From NCBI GenBank assembly GCA_016297215.1, contig JAEDGZ010000011.1, forward strand, positions 1 to 64,000: DNA of 64,000 nucleotides, given 5' to 3'. Position numbers and translations under genes: made by a program. The notes beneath the pieces were generated by a model. The model did not search any database, was not told the DNA's origin, and saw nothing but the letters and a program-made list of their open reading frames with translations. Below are positions 53,286 to 62,630 of the stretch, piece after piece. Source of the DNA: Paludibacteraceae bacterium (GTDB taxonomy: Bacteria; Bacteroidota; Bacteroidia; Bacteroidales; Paludibacteraceae). Position 1 is the stretch's first letter. Each line of letters opens with the position of its first letter.

Positions 53286-54464
53286 ATGAAGCACTTATTC
53301 TTCAAAGGGTGTGTAGTAGCCGTTGCGCTGCTGACCACCCATTCGGTTGGGGCAACATCGTATTGCCATGACCAACTCAGTTCTAATGATGGTAATTCAA
53401 CCATCACGCTTACCTGCGAGAAAATCTCTGACGGTAACTATGAGATGACTATCGAGGGGGAGAACCTGCAAGGCTTAGGCGGTACTTTCTACAAGCCAGG
53501 AGACGTGGATGTGCGCTCGAAAATTACCTCTTCTACCTCCACGAAGATTGTCATCAATATCGACGCAGCCTCTGACCCTACTTTCTACACGCCTTTGTAT
53601 GTGCTTATGCCCGGGGAAGTAGTGTTCCCGACATTGGATAAAATAGAGTGGGGCTCTTGTGGCGGCGGAGCAGAGAATGAGACTATCAAACCCGTTATGG
53701 GCGTGGCTTCGTTGGCTTCTGTTACCCACAACACTGCGGTGCTGAATGTGGCAGGTACGGACAAGGAGACCGAGGACGGCGAGACGGTTGCCGTCAGCAA
53801 GTTCCAAGTGGTATATGGTGAGACAAAGCGTATCTTCACGGCGACGGACGGACAAATCACGATAGACAATCTGGTGTCCGGTACAACGTACAGTTTTACT
53901 ATCTATGCGATGGATGCCGTGAACAATGTGTCGGACAACTATGCTACGGTGGAGGCGACTACCGAGAGCATGACCTACTGCGACTTTGCTACGGGGCACC
54001 AAGGGGATGCCAACTTCGGCGACGCCAACGGACGTATCCTGCTGACGCTCAAACTGACGGCTGCGAACAAGGTGCAAATCACCGTGAAACCCAACACGGC
54101 GAACGGCGCTACCCAACTGCTGGATTACCTCTATGTGGCTCCCTCCGGCGCCAAAGAAGCGACCTACACAGCAGGTGAGGACATCGCGGAAGGCAACGGC
54201 AAGGCAAGTATGTCGGTGGAGGTAGAGTATGAGGCATTGCCCGCTACGATGAACTTCCACTTGGAGTGGTCGCACCCCGCATGGGACGGCAGATGGGCAA
54301 TGGACGTGAACGGCGTAACCGCCGATATGCTCTGCTCCGGCGAAACATCTACTGTACACACCGTAGCAACGCCCGCGAAGAACGTGCAGAAACGTATCGA
54401 GAACGGCATGCTCATCATCTACCGCGATGGCAAAGCCTATTCCGTCCTCGGAACAGCATTATAA
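53286..54464 (+). CDS. Secreted protein with YC...WGSC domain, Fn3 and second repeated domain
   Basis: A 392-residue protein with a signal peptide (GCVVAVALLTTHSVGA). About 22-120 is a fourth copy of the YC...WGTC-type domain found three times in the protein at 48815 (here YCHDQL to WGSC). About 130-220 is an Fn3-like domain (PVMGVASLASVTHNTAVLNVAGTD). About 225-350 is another domain starting YCDFATGH and ending WDGRWAMDVNGVTADMLC, also seen at the start of the protein at 54505. The C-terminus carries the NGMLIIYRDGKAYSVLG tail. No catalytic motif is seen; binding or adhesion is the best guess. Confidence 0.75.
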   Translation: MKHLFFKGCVVAVALLTTHSVGATSYCHDQLSSNDGNSTITLTCEKISDGNYEMTIEGENLQGLGGTFYKPGDVDVRSKITSSTSTKIVINIDAASDPTFYTPLYVLMPGEVVFPTLDKIEWGSCGGGAENETIKPVMGVASLASVTHNTAVLNVAGTDKETEDGETVAVSKFQVVYGETKRIFTATDGQITIDNLVSGTTYSFTIYAMDAVNNVSDNYATVEATTESMTYCDFATGHQGDANFGDANGRILLTLKLTAANKVQITVKPNTANGATQLLDYLYVAPSGAKEATYTAGEDIAEGNGKASMSVEVEYEALPATMNFHLEWSHPAWDGRWAMDVNGVTADMLCSGETSTVHTVATPAKNVQKRIENGMLIIYRDGKAYSVLGTAL

Positions 54465-54504
54465 ATCAACTCAATTTTACTAACTAATTAAATTTATTAT
54501 CATT

Positions 54505-56211
54505 ATGAAAAAACTATTTCTAAAATCGTTTGCATTGGTAGCGATGCTACTATGCGGGCTTACTGCAAGCGCAGAAGGCTTGTGGTGTGAGAAACGTATT
54601 GGGCACTTTACGGCTGATGGTTCCGATGGTGCTGATCCTAACTCATATGTACTTTTGACGGTAATGAACAATGGTGATGGTACAATTACTTTCACTATCG
54701 CAAATGACCCTGAAAAAAATACCAAAGATGTTGACTATATCCTTATTAATCCGGGGTATGGAACAGCAGGAGCGGATGTAGATTCGAATGCACCAATGTC
54801 CCAATCTGTAACATACACTTTGCCTGACGGCATAACAGAATTGAAAGGTGTAGAAATACTATGGTCAAATTCCGGTTGGCCTGGTCGTTGGATGGTTCAA
54901 AATTTGGATATTGCTGTTAGCGATATGTGCAGTTCTTTGGACAATGTAAACTTTGCGTTGGCAGAGAATGGCGCAAAGGCGTGGGCTTCTTCCGGTACGG
55001 CAGCCAATGCGAATGACGGCGACAAGGGGACACGCTGGGAATCAGAGCATAAGGTGGACCCGCAGTGGTTTGTGGTGAACTTGGGGCAGCAACGTGAGTT
55101 CAACACCGTGCAACTCCTTTGGGAAGGTGCGTACGGCAAGAGTTTTACCATTGATTACAGCACGGACTCCACCACGTGGACAAACTTTGCTACTATTGCA
55201 GACCAAACATTGTCAGGCTTCCCCTATTTGCAAACGCTGACGGTGGACAATCCTGTTACCGCTCAATACGTTCGCTTTGTAGGTACTGCGCGTGGTGATA
55301 TGAATTACGGCTATTCGTTCTGGGAGTTCCAAGTGCTGAAAGCCACGGAGGATGTGCTGACCACCGTGGAATTGAAAGCCGCTGCTGCTATTGCGAAAGT
55401 GAATGAAGGCGTAGCATTGACCGTAACGGGCAAGAACCAAAACGGTGCGGTTATGTCGGAATATGGCGAGGTACAATATACTGTTAGCCCCGCCGATGCA
55501 GGTGCTGTGGTAGATGGTAAGTATGTGCCTGCAAAGCAGGGACCTGCTACTATCGTGGCAGCCGTAGGCGAAGTTAAGTCGGCAGAGGTCAGCGTGTTTG
55601 GCTACGAGGGTGACAATGTGGCATTGAGCACCAATATCGATACCGACAATAAAGTGATTGCACAGTCGGAAATTGGTTCTGGCACGGACGCATTCTTTGC
55701 TGTGGATGGCAACGAAGGTTCTGTATGGCAAGGTTCGGCTACCAATGGTACGGACGCCGATGAGGCTTCGCGTACATACGACTCTTGGTTTGTGCTTGAC
55801 CTTGGTGCCAAATACGACATCAATCTTATCACCATCAAGTTTGAGGGTGCATGCTCCGACGCTTACCATGTGGATGCATTGGTAAACAATACGGACTGGG
55901 TTGTTATGCACAACTTTGCAAAGACGATGGGTGTAAACGGGCATACCGATTATATCTATGGAGAGAATTTGACGAACAATACGGGCGTGCGTTACGTGCG
56001 TTTCTGGAGCACCAAAGCATCTACCCAATGGGGTATGAAGATGTATGAGATGAAGGTGTTTGCCACAGAGACAAAGACCCCGAGTGACCCCACTGCCATT
56101 GACGCAACAGAGGTTGCATCGAAGGTTACCAAGACCATTGAGAACGGGCAACTCGTGATTATCCGCGAGGGCGTGAAATACAATGTCGTAGGTAGTGTGA
56201 TAGAGAAATAA
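54505..56211 (+). CDS. Secreted discoidin (F5/8C)-domain protein
   Basis: A 568-residue protein: signal peptide (SFALVAMLLCGLTASA). An N-terminal domain (about 22-145) is related to the third domain of the preceding protein (WCEKRIGHF to WPGRWMVQNLDIAVSDMC). A first discoidin domain (about 148-290: NDGDKGTRWESEHKVDPQWFVVNLGQQREFNTVQLLWEG), a Big-like domain (about 295-370), and a second discoidin domain (about 375-520: VDGNEGSVWQGS...WFVLDLGAKYDINLITIKFEG) follow. The tail is NGQLVIIREGVKYNVVG. F5/8C (CBM32-like) domains bind sugars. There is no enzyme domain. Confidence 0.82.
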   Translation: MKKLFLKSFALVAMLLCGLTASAEGLWCEKRIGHFTADGSDGADPNSYVLLTVMNNGDGTITFTIANDPEKNTKDVDYILINPGYGTAGADVDSNAPMSQSVTYTLPDGITELKGVEILWSNSGWPGRWMVQNLDIAVSDMCSSLDNVNFALAENGAKAWASSGTAANANDGDKGTRWESEHKVDPQWFVVNLGQQREFNTVQLLWEGAYGKSFTIDYSTDSTTWTNFATIADQTLSGFPYLQTLTVDNPVTAQYVRFVGTARGDMNYGYSFWEFQVLKATEDVLTTVELKAAAAIAKVNEGVALTVTGKNQNGAVMSEYGEVQYTVSPADAGAVVDGKYVPAKQGPATIVAAVGEVKSAEVSVFGYEGDNVALSTNIDTDNKVIAQSEIGSGTDAFFAVDGNEGSVWQGSATNGTDADEASRTYDSWFVLDLGAKYDINLITIKFEGACSDAYHVDALVNNTDWVVMHNFAKTMGVNGHTDYIYGENLTNNTGVRYVRFWSTKASTQWGMKMYEMKVFATETKTPSDPTAIDATEVASKVTKTIENGQLVIIREGVKYNVVGSVIEK

Positions 56212-56290
56212 ACTATCCAATAGGGCATAGGAGGCTGACTACCTCCTGTGCTTACTGCTTTACTAATTAGGAATTAAGAGGGAACATGCT

Positions 56291-56332
56291 CTGACCACTG
56301 ACCACTAACTACTAACCACTGACCACTAACCA
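56291..56332 (+). repeat. 7-nt tandem array (CTGACCA/CTAACCA), six units
   Basis: It lies just before the start of the gene at 56343. The unit is the reverse complement of that inside GH3. Confidence 0.9.
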
Positions 56333-56342
56333 CTTATACCTT

Positions 56343-59141
56343 ATGAAACACACTATTCTATCTCTTGTGCTGGCGCTGGTGAGCCTTTTGGGCTTTGCGC
56401 AGACAGACGTTAACTTTGCGTTGGCTTCGGCGGGTTCGTCGGCTACCGCATCATCAGGTAATGCAGGTGCTGCCATCGACGGGCAGACAGGTTCCCGCTG
56501 GGAGTCGGCTTCAGCAGACCCGCAGTGGTGGCTGTTGGACATGGGGCAAGACCGCACGTTCAACTCCATTCGTATCATCTGGGAAGGTGCCTACGGCAAG
56601 ACCTTCACCGTGTCGGCTTCGTCTGACGGCGAGACCTACGAGGTGCTCTTGGAGGTAACTGGTCAGAAATTGGAAAGCTTTCCGAACACGCAGGTGTTTG
56701 CGGTGGAGGAGACCACGGCTCGCTATGTCCGCTTCGACGGACAGGAGCGCGGTACGCCCTACGGCTATTCGTTCTATGAGTTCGAGGTCTTTCAGGCATC
56801 GCCCGCTGTGGTGCAGTCGCTGTCGCTCACGGCACCGTCTATCCTGTGCCCGATAGGGGAGAGCGTCTTGCTTTCGCCTGCCGGCGTTGACCAGTACGGA
56901 CGCCGTCTCGAGGTATCGCCCGAATATACCATTACGCCTACGGATGCCGGCACGATTGAGAATAATGTGTTCACTCCTGCTCGCACGGGATTGGTGTCTA
57001 TCGTGGCTGAGGCGGACGGCTTGCAGTCGGATCCGCTGGCACTCGTGGTCTATGGTGGCGGCAACCTTGCGCAGAACCGCCTGCTGGAGGAGAGCGGACA
57101 CCAAGGCAATGACGATGCCTCCAAGGCGGTGGATGGCAACCCCTCGACGCTCTGGAACGCGCATGCGGGGATTGACGATGCCGCGCAGCGTGAGGTGGAC
57201 GCGTGGTTCACGATAGACTTGGGCGGGTTCTACGATATCGACCTCATCTCCGTCTCCTTCGAGGGCGCACGCTCCGAGGCATACCATATTGATGCCTCCA
57301 CGGACTACCAGTCGTGGCGCACCATCTACTCGGGCGGACACACGGGCGTGGCAGCCGTGGTGGACTATTTCTACGACAACGCCGAGCAGGCGAAAGAGGT
57401 GCGCTATCTGCGCTTTTTCTCCACGAAAGATGCTACACAGTATGGTATGAAGGTTTATGAGATGGAGGTATATGGTTCTCTTGTCCCCGACGTGGAGGCA
57501 CCTGTGCTCCGCTCGGCGACGCTCATAGACTCTACTTACTACTCGCTGACTTTCCAACTGTCTTTTGAGGATAATCTCTTCGTGTCGCGCTGCGAGGCGG
57601 TGGACGCGCAGAACATGAAGCGTGCGACCGTGGCGGTGCAGGCGGACTCCACGATAACGATAGAGGGGCTGGTGGCAGACCGCGAGTATCAATTTGCTCT
57701 GACAGCGATAGACGGCTCAGGTAACCGCTCCACGGAGCAGGTGGTGGCTACGGGGCGCACTACGCTGCGCTATACTCACCCATTGACCGCGGCACCCGTG
57801 CCCGACGTACCCGCCGAGCAGGTCATCGCCATCTATTCCGATGCCTACACGGTGAACCCCGTATGGGACAACTACCATGCCGACTGGGGCGACCACACCG
57901 TCTTCGAGGAGAAGACGCTGGAGGGCGACCATTACCTTGCGTACTCCAACCTCGACTGGTTAGGCTGGACCTGCAAGGGAGCGGTGAACGCGTCGGTGAT
58001 GGAGCGCCTGCACATAGACATCTGGTCGGAGAAGAACGGTTCGCTCGCCATCACGCCGATTTTCGGCGGCGAGGGGTTGGAGACGGACGACAAGCACTCG
58101 GTAACTCTCGCGCTGAAGGCACAACGCTGGAACAGTTTCGACATCCCCGTGGCGGACTTCGGCGACTTGGATTGGAGTTCTATCTTCCAGTTTAAGTTTG
58201 GCGACAACATTGGGCTGGCGTCGTTTGCGGTGGATAATGTCTATTTCTATCGTAGTACAGTGTATGAAGATAGTCTTCCTCCGCACGATGTAGTACTCAG
58301 CGTGGCAGAACGGAGTTACCATGCCATCACGCTGGAGGTAACGGGTCAGGACAATGGTCCGTCGCTTCTCTACACCGTCCTGCGCGACGGCAAGGCTGTG
58401 GCTACGCTAACCGCCGTCCCTGCGACCAAGAAGCAACTGACGATAGCGAACCTCACGATGGGCACGGAATATACGTTCTCCGCCTTTGCAACGGACTTCT
58501 CCGGACTGGTGTCCGATACGGTCAGCGTGGTGGCTGCGACGCTCGCTGCCCCCGCTCCCGGCTCTGCGCCTGCGCCCATGCAGACGGCTCCCTATGTGCG
58601 CTCTATCTACTCCGACCACTTTGCACCCTTCGCACCCTTCTATGCCGGCAACTGGTATCAGAAGACGCAATCTCAAGCGTTAGTTTTGGCAGAGGGGGAT
58701 GAGGCTTTGTTACTTACCGACTTTGACTATCTGGGCTGGGAAATCAACAACAACGTGCCGATGGATATGTCTTCGATGAGTTACCTGCATATCGACGTGT
58801 GGACACCCGCGGACGCTGTTCTGACGCTGCTGCCCATCTCGCAGGGGCTGGCGGACAACGCGCCCGGGCAGGCATTGACGCTCGCGGGCAGCGAATGGAA
58901 CTGCTTCGACCTGCTCTTGGACGACTTCCCCACCGACTTCAAGAAGTTCATACAGATGAAGTTCTATGACGCTACGGCGCAGACCTTTGTCATTGATAAT
59001 GTGTATTTCTGGGGCTATGTTACCGGGCTCGAGGAGACGACGGATACCGCAACCACCGTTAAGACCATTGAAAACGGGCGATTGGTGATAATCCGTAACG
59101 GCATACGATATGATGTTACGGGTGTAGTTATCCGTCAGTAA
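56343..59141 (+). CDS. Large secreted protein with discoidin, Big, Fn3 and CBM-like domains
   Basis: A 932-residue protein: signal peptide (ILSLVLALVSLLGFAQ) and a discoidin domain (about 20-155: IDGQTGSRWESASADPQWWLLDMGQDRTFNSIRI). A Big-like domain (about 158-235) and a second discoidin domain (about 240-380) follow. Then come an Fn3-like domain (about 390-475), a beta-sandwich (about 483-640, LHIDIWSEKNGSLAITPIF...WNSFDIPVADF...VYFYRS), a second Fn3 (about 650-730) and a second copy of the sandwich (about 740-900). The tail is NGRLVIIRNGIRYDVTG. The sandwich copies resemble CBM-type modules that end in a DNVYFY strand. Last gene of the locus, followed by a terminator. Confidence 0.82.
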   Translation: MKHTILSLVLALVSLLGFAQTDVNFALASAGSSATASSGNAGAAIDGQTGSRWESASADPQWWLLDMGQDRTFNSIRIIWEGAYGKTFTVSASSDGETYEVLLEVTGQKLESFPNTQVFAVEETTARYVRFDGQERGTPYGYSFYEFEVFQASPAVVQSLSLTAPSILCPIGESVLLSPAGVDQYGRRLEVSPEYTITPTDAGTIENNVFTPARTGLVSIVAEADGLQSDPLALVVYGGGNLAQNRLLEESGHQGNDDASKAVDGNPSTLWNAHAGIDDAAQREVDAWFTIDLGGFYDIDLISVSFEGARSEAYHIDASTDYQSWRTIYSGGHTGVAAVVDYFYDNAEQAKEVRYLRFFSTKDATQYGMKVYEMEVYGSLVPDVEAPVLRSATLIDSTYYSLTFQLSFEDNLFVSRCEAVDAQNMKRATVAVQADSTITIEGLVADREYQFALTAIDGSGNRSTEQVVATGRTTLRYTHPLTAAPVPDVPAEQVIAIYSDAYTVNPVWDNYHADWGDHTVFEEKTLEGDHYLAYSNLDWLGWTCKGAVNASVMERLHIDIWSEKNGSLAITPIFGGEGLETDDKHSVTLALKAQRWNSFDIPVADFGDLDWSSIFQFKFGDNIGLASFAVDNVYFYRSTVYEDSLPPHDVVLSVAERSYHAITLEVTGQDNGPSLLYTVLRDGKAVATLTAVPATKKQLTIANLTMGTEYTFSAFATDFSGLVSDTVSVVAATLAAPAPGSAPAPMQTAPYVRSIYSDHFAPFAPFYAGNWYQKTQSQALVLAEGDEALLLTDFDYLGWEINNNVPMDMSSMSYLHIDVWTPADAVLTLLPISQGLADNAPGQALTLAGSEWNCFDLLLDDFPTDFKKFIQMKFYDATAQTFVIDNVYFWGYVTGLEETTDTATTVKTIENGRLVIIRNGIRYDVTGVVIRQ

Positions 59142-59152
59142 AATGACTTCTA

Positions 59153-59191
59153 AAGAGGCTGTCTGACAAGTTTGTCGGGCAGCCTCTTGTT
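59153..59191 (+). terminator. Terminator at end of the glucan locus
   Basis: Arms 59153-59168 and 59173-59188, GAGGCTG/CAGCCTC type, followed by GTTGTTTG. A half copy (TTAGGCAGCCTCTTG) lies at 59292-59306. Confidence 0.85.
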
Positions 59192-59254
59192 GTTTGTGAA
59201 TGGCTTATAAGGGTCAAAAATCACCGCAAAACCCTTCGTTTTGTTCCAAAACGC

Positions 59255-59281
59255 CCGCAGGCGAGACGCCTGCGTCCCCAG
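59255..59281 (-). repeat. REP-like palindrome, copy 7
   Basis: CCGCAGGCGAGACGCCTGCG followed by TCCCCAG, reverse orientation. Confidence 0.85.
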
Positions 59282-59335
59282 TATAAGACTTGTTAGGCAG
59301 CCTCTTGTTTGCTTATTTCTTTCTTAATCTGCGGC

Positions 59336-59384
59336 TTAATCACCCGTTAATCACTCGATAATTACCCGATAATCACCCGATAAG
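59336..59384 (+). repeat. 11-nt tandem array (ATAATCACCCG-type), four units
   Basis: Units TTAATCACCCG, TTAATCACTCG, ATAATTACCCG, ATAATCACCCG, just upstream of the regulator promoter. Confidence 0.9.
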
Positions 59385-59403
59385 GATGGGGACAGTGCTT
59401 AGA

Positions 59404-59435
59404 TTTGCATATTTGAAAAAAAAGCAGTATCTTTG
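59404..59435 (+). promoter_or_regulatory. Promoter of the propeller/LuxR regulator
   Basis: TTTG (59404-59407), 20-nt spacer, TATCTTTG (59428-59435) in the AAAAAAGCAGTATCTTTGC context. Confidence 0.8.
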
Positions 59436-59464
59436 CGGGCAGTTCTTGAAACTATTTTTTTGCC

Positions 59465-62278
59465 ATGCTAAATACACGTCGATTCTATTTTTCAGTATTG
59501 TTCCTTCTCTCCGGACTCATGCTTCATGCCGAGTGGCTGCCCATCATCCGCTCTTTTTCTCCCAATGACTACTATGCCGGTACGCAAAACTGGCATCTCA
59601 CTGAGCAGGACAACGGTTGGATTTATGCTGCGAACAACTATGGTGTTTTGGAGTTTGATGGTTCTAATTGGCGCTTGTATGGCATCTCCAACTCCACGGT
59701 CGTGCGCACTGTTGCGCATGATACGAACGGCAGGATATACGCCGGCGGCACCAACGACTTCGGCTATTTCACCTACAACCGCCGCGGCGGGATGGACTAC
59801 CACAGCCTGGTGGATAGCATTCCGCCCGCATATCGGAACTTCGGCGAGGTGTGGCAAATCTTCCCCTCCGACCAATGTGTGTATGTGCAGACGCGCAGTT
59901 ACCTCTTTATCTTCACCGAAGGCAGTGCCGTGCAGGTGATTGACCCGGCGGACATCATCAAGACCTCGCTCTTGACCAACGGCGAGTTCTATATGGCTAC
60001 CTCGCGCGGAGTCTTCGTCCTGACGGGCAACCGGCTGCACGCGCTGCGCGGTAGCGAGTTGCTCAAGGACGCCACGGTGTGTGCTTTGGTGCCGTGGACG
60101 GAGGGGGCTCTGCTGATTGCCACCGACTTTGCGGGACTCTTCCTCTATGACGGCGACCGCATACGACCCTTCCGCACCGAGGCTGACCGCTATATATGTG
60201 ATAACCAACTCTATACGGTGGCGGCTAATGAGGACTGCCTCGCGCTGGGGACTGTGTTGAACGGTGTGGTCTTGCTCGATAAGGACGGCAAGCACCCCAC
60301 CTTCTACACCCGCAAACAGGGCTTGCAAAACAACACGGTGCTCTCCCTGCTCTTCGACCGACATGCCAACCTCTGGATAGGACTTGACCAAGGTATCGAC
60401 TGCATACAGCGGTCGCTGCCGATGGTGCAACTCAACAACAGACTGGTGGACTTCGGTGCAGGCTACTGTGCTTGCTCTGTGGGTGATAAATTCTATTTGG
60501 GCACGAACCAAGGTCTGTATGTTCTCACGGAGGGCGCGAGCGTATCATCGGAAGATAATAATCCGCGTTTGGTGCCCGGGTCTTTGGGACAGGTGTGGGA
60601 TATAAGAGAGGTCAATGGCAGGCTATTTTGCAGCCATAACAGAGGACTGTTTGAGGTGATAGATGGCAGGCTCAAGCCAATCTATACCGGCGATGGTGCT
60701 TGGTCCGTTCGGAAGTATAATGACCAGCAGGTGATAGCCGGCACATATAACGGCTTTCTATTGCTCAACGGGTGCAGTCCGAAGCAACTGTCAGGCTTTC
60801 ATGAGACAGCACTCTACTATGATTTAGATGCGGCGAATAACATCTGGATTCTGACCTCCAATGGTGTGGAGAAACTAACGCTCGATGCTAACCAGAGTTC
60901 GCTATCCTCCGAACTCGTCATATCCTATCCCGCAGCCCATCAAAATCTTTCGCTCAATAGAGTGGGGGACTCTATCTTTCTATCCGGAGAAGATTATTTC
61001 GGGGTAATAGATGCCCAAGGTGAGCTCCACCGGACAGAACCTATGTCGGTAGGTTTGCCCAAATGGACTCGATATCTCATAGTTAGGCGTGCGACCAATG
61101 GCAAGTTGGTGTATATCACTTCCGAAAAAACATCTTCGTTCATCATTGGCGGCTTCGCTAATATCACCATAGATACAAACGGCGATTTTATCGTGGGTGG
61201 AATATCCGGTTTCTGTAAAATCACAGCCGATAGGTGTCCTTCTGCGGGAGAATTAGAGGGGTATCCAAGTATGCTCTATTTTCGCCGCCTGAGAACCACC
61301 AGCCCTTCTATGGAAACGTTGTATGGTGAGGGGGCGCAGTATAGCAGCCATTCTACCGAGCAGGAACCATTGGTATTGCCGGCGGATATTTATTCACTGA
61401 AACTGGAATTGGCAGGCAATAACCCACTGGCAGATGAAGTGCTCTTTTCAACGAGGCTTTACCCTGCAGAGCAGGATTTCTCGGAGTTTACTCACTCTTC
61501 AGAACGTGAGTTCACGGCTTTGCGTGCAGGTACCTATCGGCTGGATGTGCAGATGGTGGTTGGTGGCGAGACGTTTTTTGAAGAGAATGCAGGCTCAACT
61601 CCTGTACAAAGAAGTATCTATATCACGATTCAGCGACCTTGGTATGCGTCGTGGTATGCAATCCTCATATATTGTTTGCTCGCATCTGCGTTGATTACGT
61701 ACATCACACTCTCTATCCGACATCGTATCAATATGAACAAGCAACGCCTTGTGGCGGAGAAGAATAGGCTGTTGCAGGACCAGCGAGTGCGTATCTTGCA
61801 GTTGGAAAACGAAAAAGCGGAGTTTTCGCTGCGACAAAAATCTCAGGAACTTAGCACCATGTTACTATCAGAGAATGCGCGCAAAGAAATGACTAACGAT
61901 GTCCTGCTCGATGTCAGACGATGTTTGGATGCACTGAACAGCAAGCAATACGATGATGCTCGGTCAAAGATGATTGCATTGCAAAATCGCTTGGCAAAGA
62001 ATGCTGATGCCAATGTAGATTGGCAACGTTTTGAAGATAACTACGACCTTGTGAACGATAAGTTTATCCAACGCCTTAAGCAACACTATCCGTGGATGAG
62101 TAAGCAAGAACGACGCCTCGCAGTGTATATACGCATGGGGCTGACTTCCAAAGAGATTGCTCCGCTGTTGAACATTTCTACACGCGGTGTGGATATGATG
62201 AGGTATCGGCTGCGAGAGAAGATGGAACTGCCGGCGCATACCGGTCTAAAGCAATATTTCAACGACTTGCCTGAATAA
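59465..62278 (+). CDS. Membrane-bound regulator: periplasmic beta-propeller, Y_Y_Y domain, TM helix, LuxR HTH
   Basis: A 937-residue protein. Signal peptide (FYFSVLFLLSGLMLHA), then two-component-regulator-type propeller repeats (about 30-610: LTEQDNGWIYAANNYGVLEFDGSNW; DRHANLWIGLDQGIDCIQ; DLDAANNIWILTSNGVEKL). A Y_Y_Y-like domain (about 640-720) and one membrane helix (about 728-750: AILIYCLLASALITYITL) follow. Next comes a coiled coil (about 752-800), a helical region and a C-terminal LuxR-type helix-turn-helix (about 875-935: SKQERRLAVYIRMGLTSKEIAPLLNISTRGVDMMRYRLREKM). There is no kinase or receiver, so the signal passes straight from periplasm to DNA. It probably senses glucan oligosaccharides and controls the locus at 27075 (inference from position). 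Confidence 0.88.
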   Translation: MLNTRRFYFSVLFLLSGLMLHAEWLPIIRSFSPNDYYAGTQNWHLTEQDNGWIYAANNYGVLEFDGSNWRLYGISNSTVVRTVAHDTNGRIYAGGTNDFGYFTYNRRGGMDYHSLVDSIPPAYRNFGEVWQIFPSDQCVYVQTRSYLFIFTEGSAVQVIDPADIIKTSLLTNGEFYMATSRGVFVLTGNRLHALRGSELLKDATVCALVPWTEGALLIATDFAGLFLYDGDRIRPFRTEADRYICDNQLYTVAANEDCLALGTVLNGVVLLDKDGKHPTFYTRKQGLQNNTVLSLLFDRHANLWIGLDQGIDCIQRSLPMVQLNNRLVDFGAGYCACSVGDKFYLGTNQGLYVLTEGASVSSEDNNPRLVPGSLGQVWDIREVNGRLFCSHNRGLFEVIDGRLKPIYTGDGAWSVRKYNDQQVIAGTYNGFLLLNGCSPKQLSGFHETALYYDLDAANNIWILTSNGVEKLTLDANQSSLSSELVISYPAAHQNLSLNRVGDSIFLSGEDYFGVIDAQGELHRTEPMSVGLPKWTRYLIVRRATNGKLVYITSEKTSSFIIGGFANITIDTNGDFIVGGISGFCKITADRCPSAGELEGYPSMLYFRRLRTTSPSMETLYGEGAQYSSHSTEQEPLVLPADIYSLKLELAGNNPLADEVLFSTRLYPAEQDFSEFTHSSEREFTALRAGTYRLDVQMVVGGETFFEENAGSTPVQRSIYITIQRPWYASWYAILIYCLLASALITYITLSIRHRINMNKQRLVAEKNRLLQDQRVRILQLENEKAEFSLRQKSQELSTMLLSENARKEMTNDVLLDVRRCLDALNSKQYDDARSKMIALQNRLAKNADANVDWQRFEDNYDLVNDKFIQRLKQHYPWMSKQERRLAVYIRMGLTSKEIAPLLNISTRGVDMMRYRLREKMELPAHTGLKQYFNDLPE

Positions 62279-62301
62279 CTGCATAGTCGTTTTGAGCGAC
62301 A

Positions 62302-62326
62302 CCCGCAAGCGAGTCGCTTGCGCCCA
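62302..62326 (-). repeat. Diverged REP-like palindrome, copy 8
   Basis: CCGCAAGCGAGTCGCTTGCG followed by CCCATAGTA. Both arms carry matching changes, so pairing is preserved. Confidence 0.6.
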
Positions 62327-62350
62327 TAGTATATTTGCTACCTCAAGAAT

Positions 62351-62626
62351 CTACTCGGAGAGGATTTTCTGTATGCGCTTGGCATTAGAACGGGTGAAGC
62401 CGTTGGCTACGGTGCGCTGCCCGCCTTTGGTCTCGATGATGATGTCGGCAAAGAGCAACCCCGCGTGGAGCGACACGCTGCCGATGGCATTGCGCTGAAT
62501 GACCGTACTCTCGTAGCCGATGAGTTTGGCTTTGTAGAAAATCACTTTCTCTTCATCTATTTCCAACTTGTCAGGAAACACCACATTCCCACTCGTGATG
62601 TGGCTTGCTTTGAATTGATAAGACAT
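62351..62626 (-). CDS. Small PH-like domain protein
   Basis: A 91-residue protein forming a single PH-like fold: successive short strands (YQFKASHITSGNVVFPDKLEIDEEKVIFYKAKLIG; VIQRNAIGSVSLHAGLLFADIIIETKGG) capped by a C-terminal helix (RSNAKRIQKILSE). It has no signal peptide or membrane helix. Bacterial PH-like domains of this size are common and their ligands are mostly unknown. It lies 23 nt downstream of the pcp stop, separated only by a tandem array, and may share its transcript. Confidence 0.65.
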   Translation of the reverse strand: MSYQFKASHITSGNVVFPDKLEIDEEKVIFYKAKLIGYESTVIQRNAIGSVSLHAGLLFADIIIETKGGQRTVANGFTRSNAKRIQKILSE

Positions 62627-62630
62627 AATG

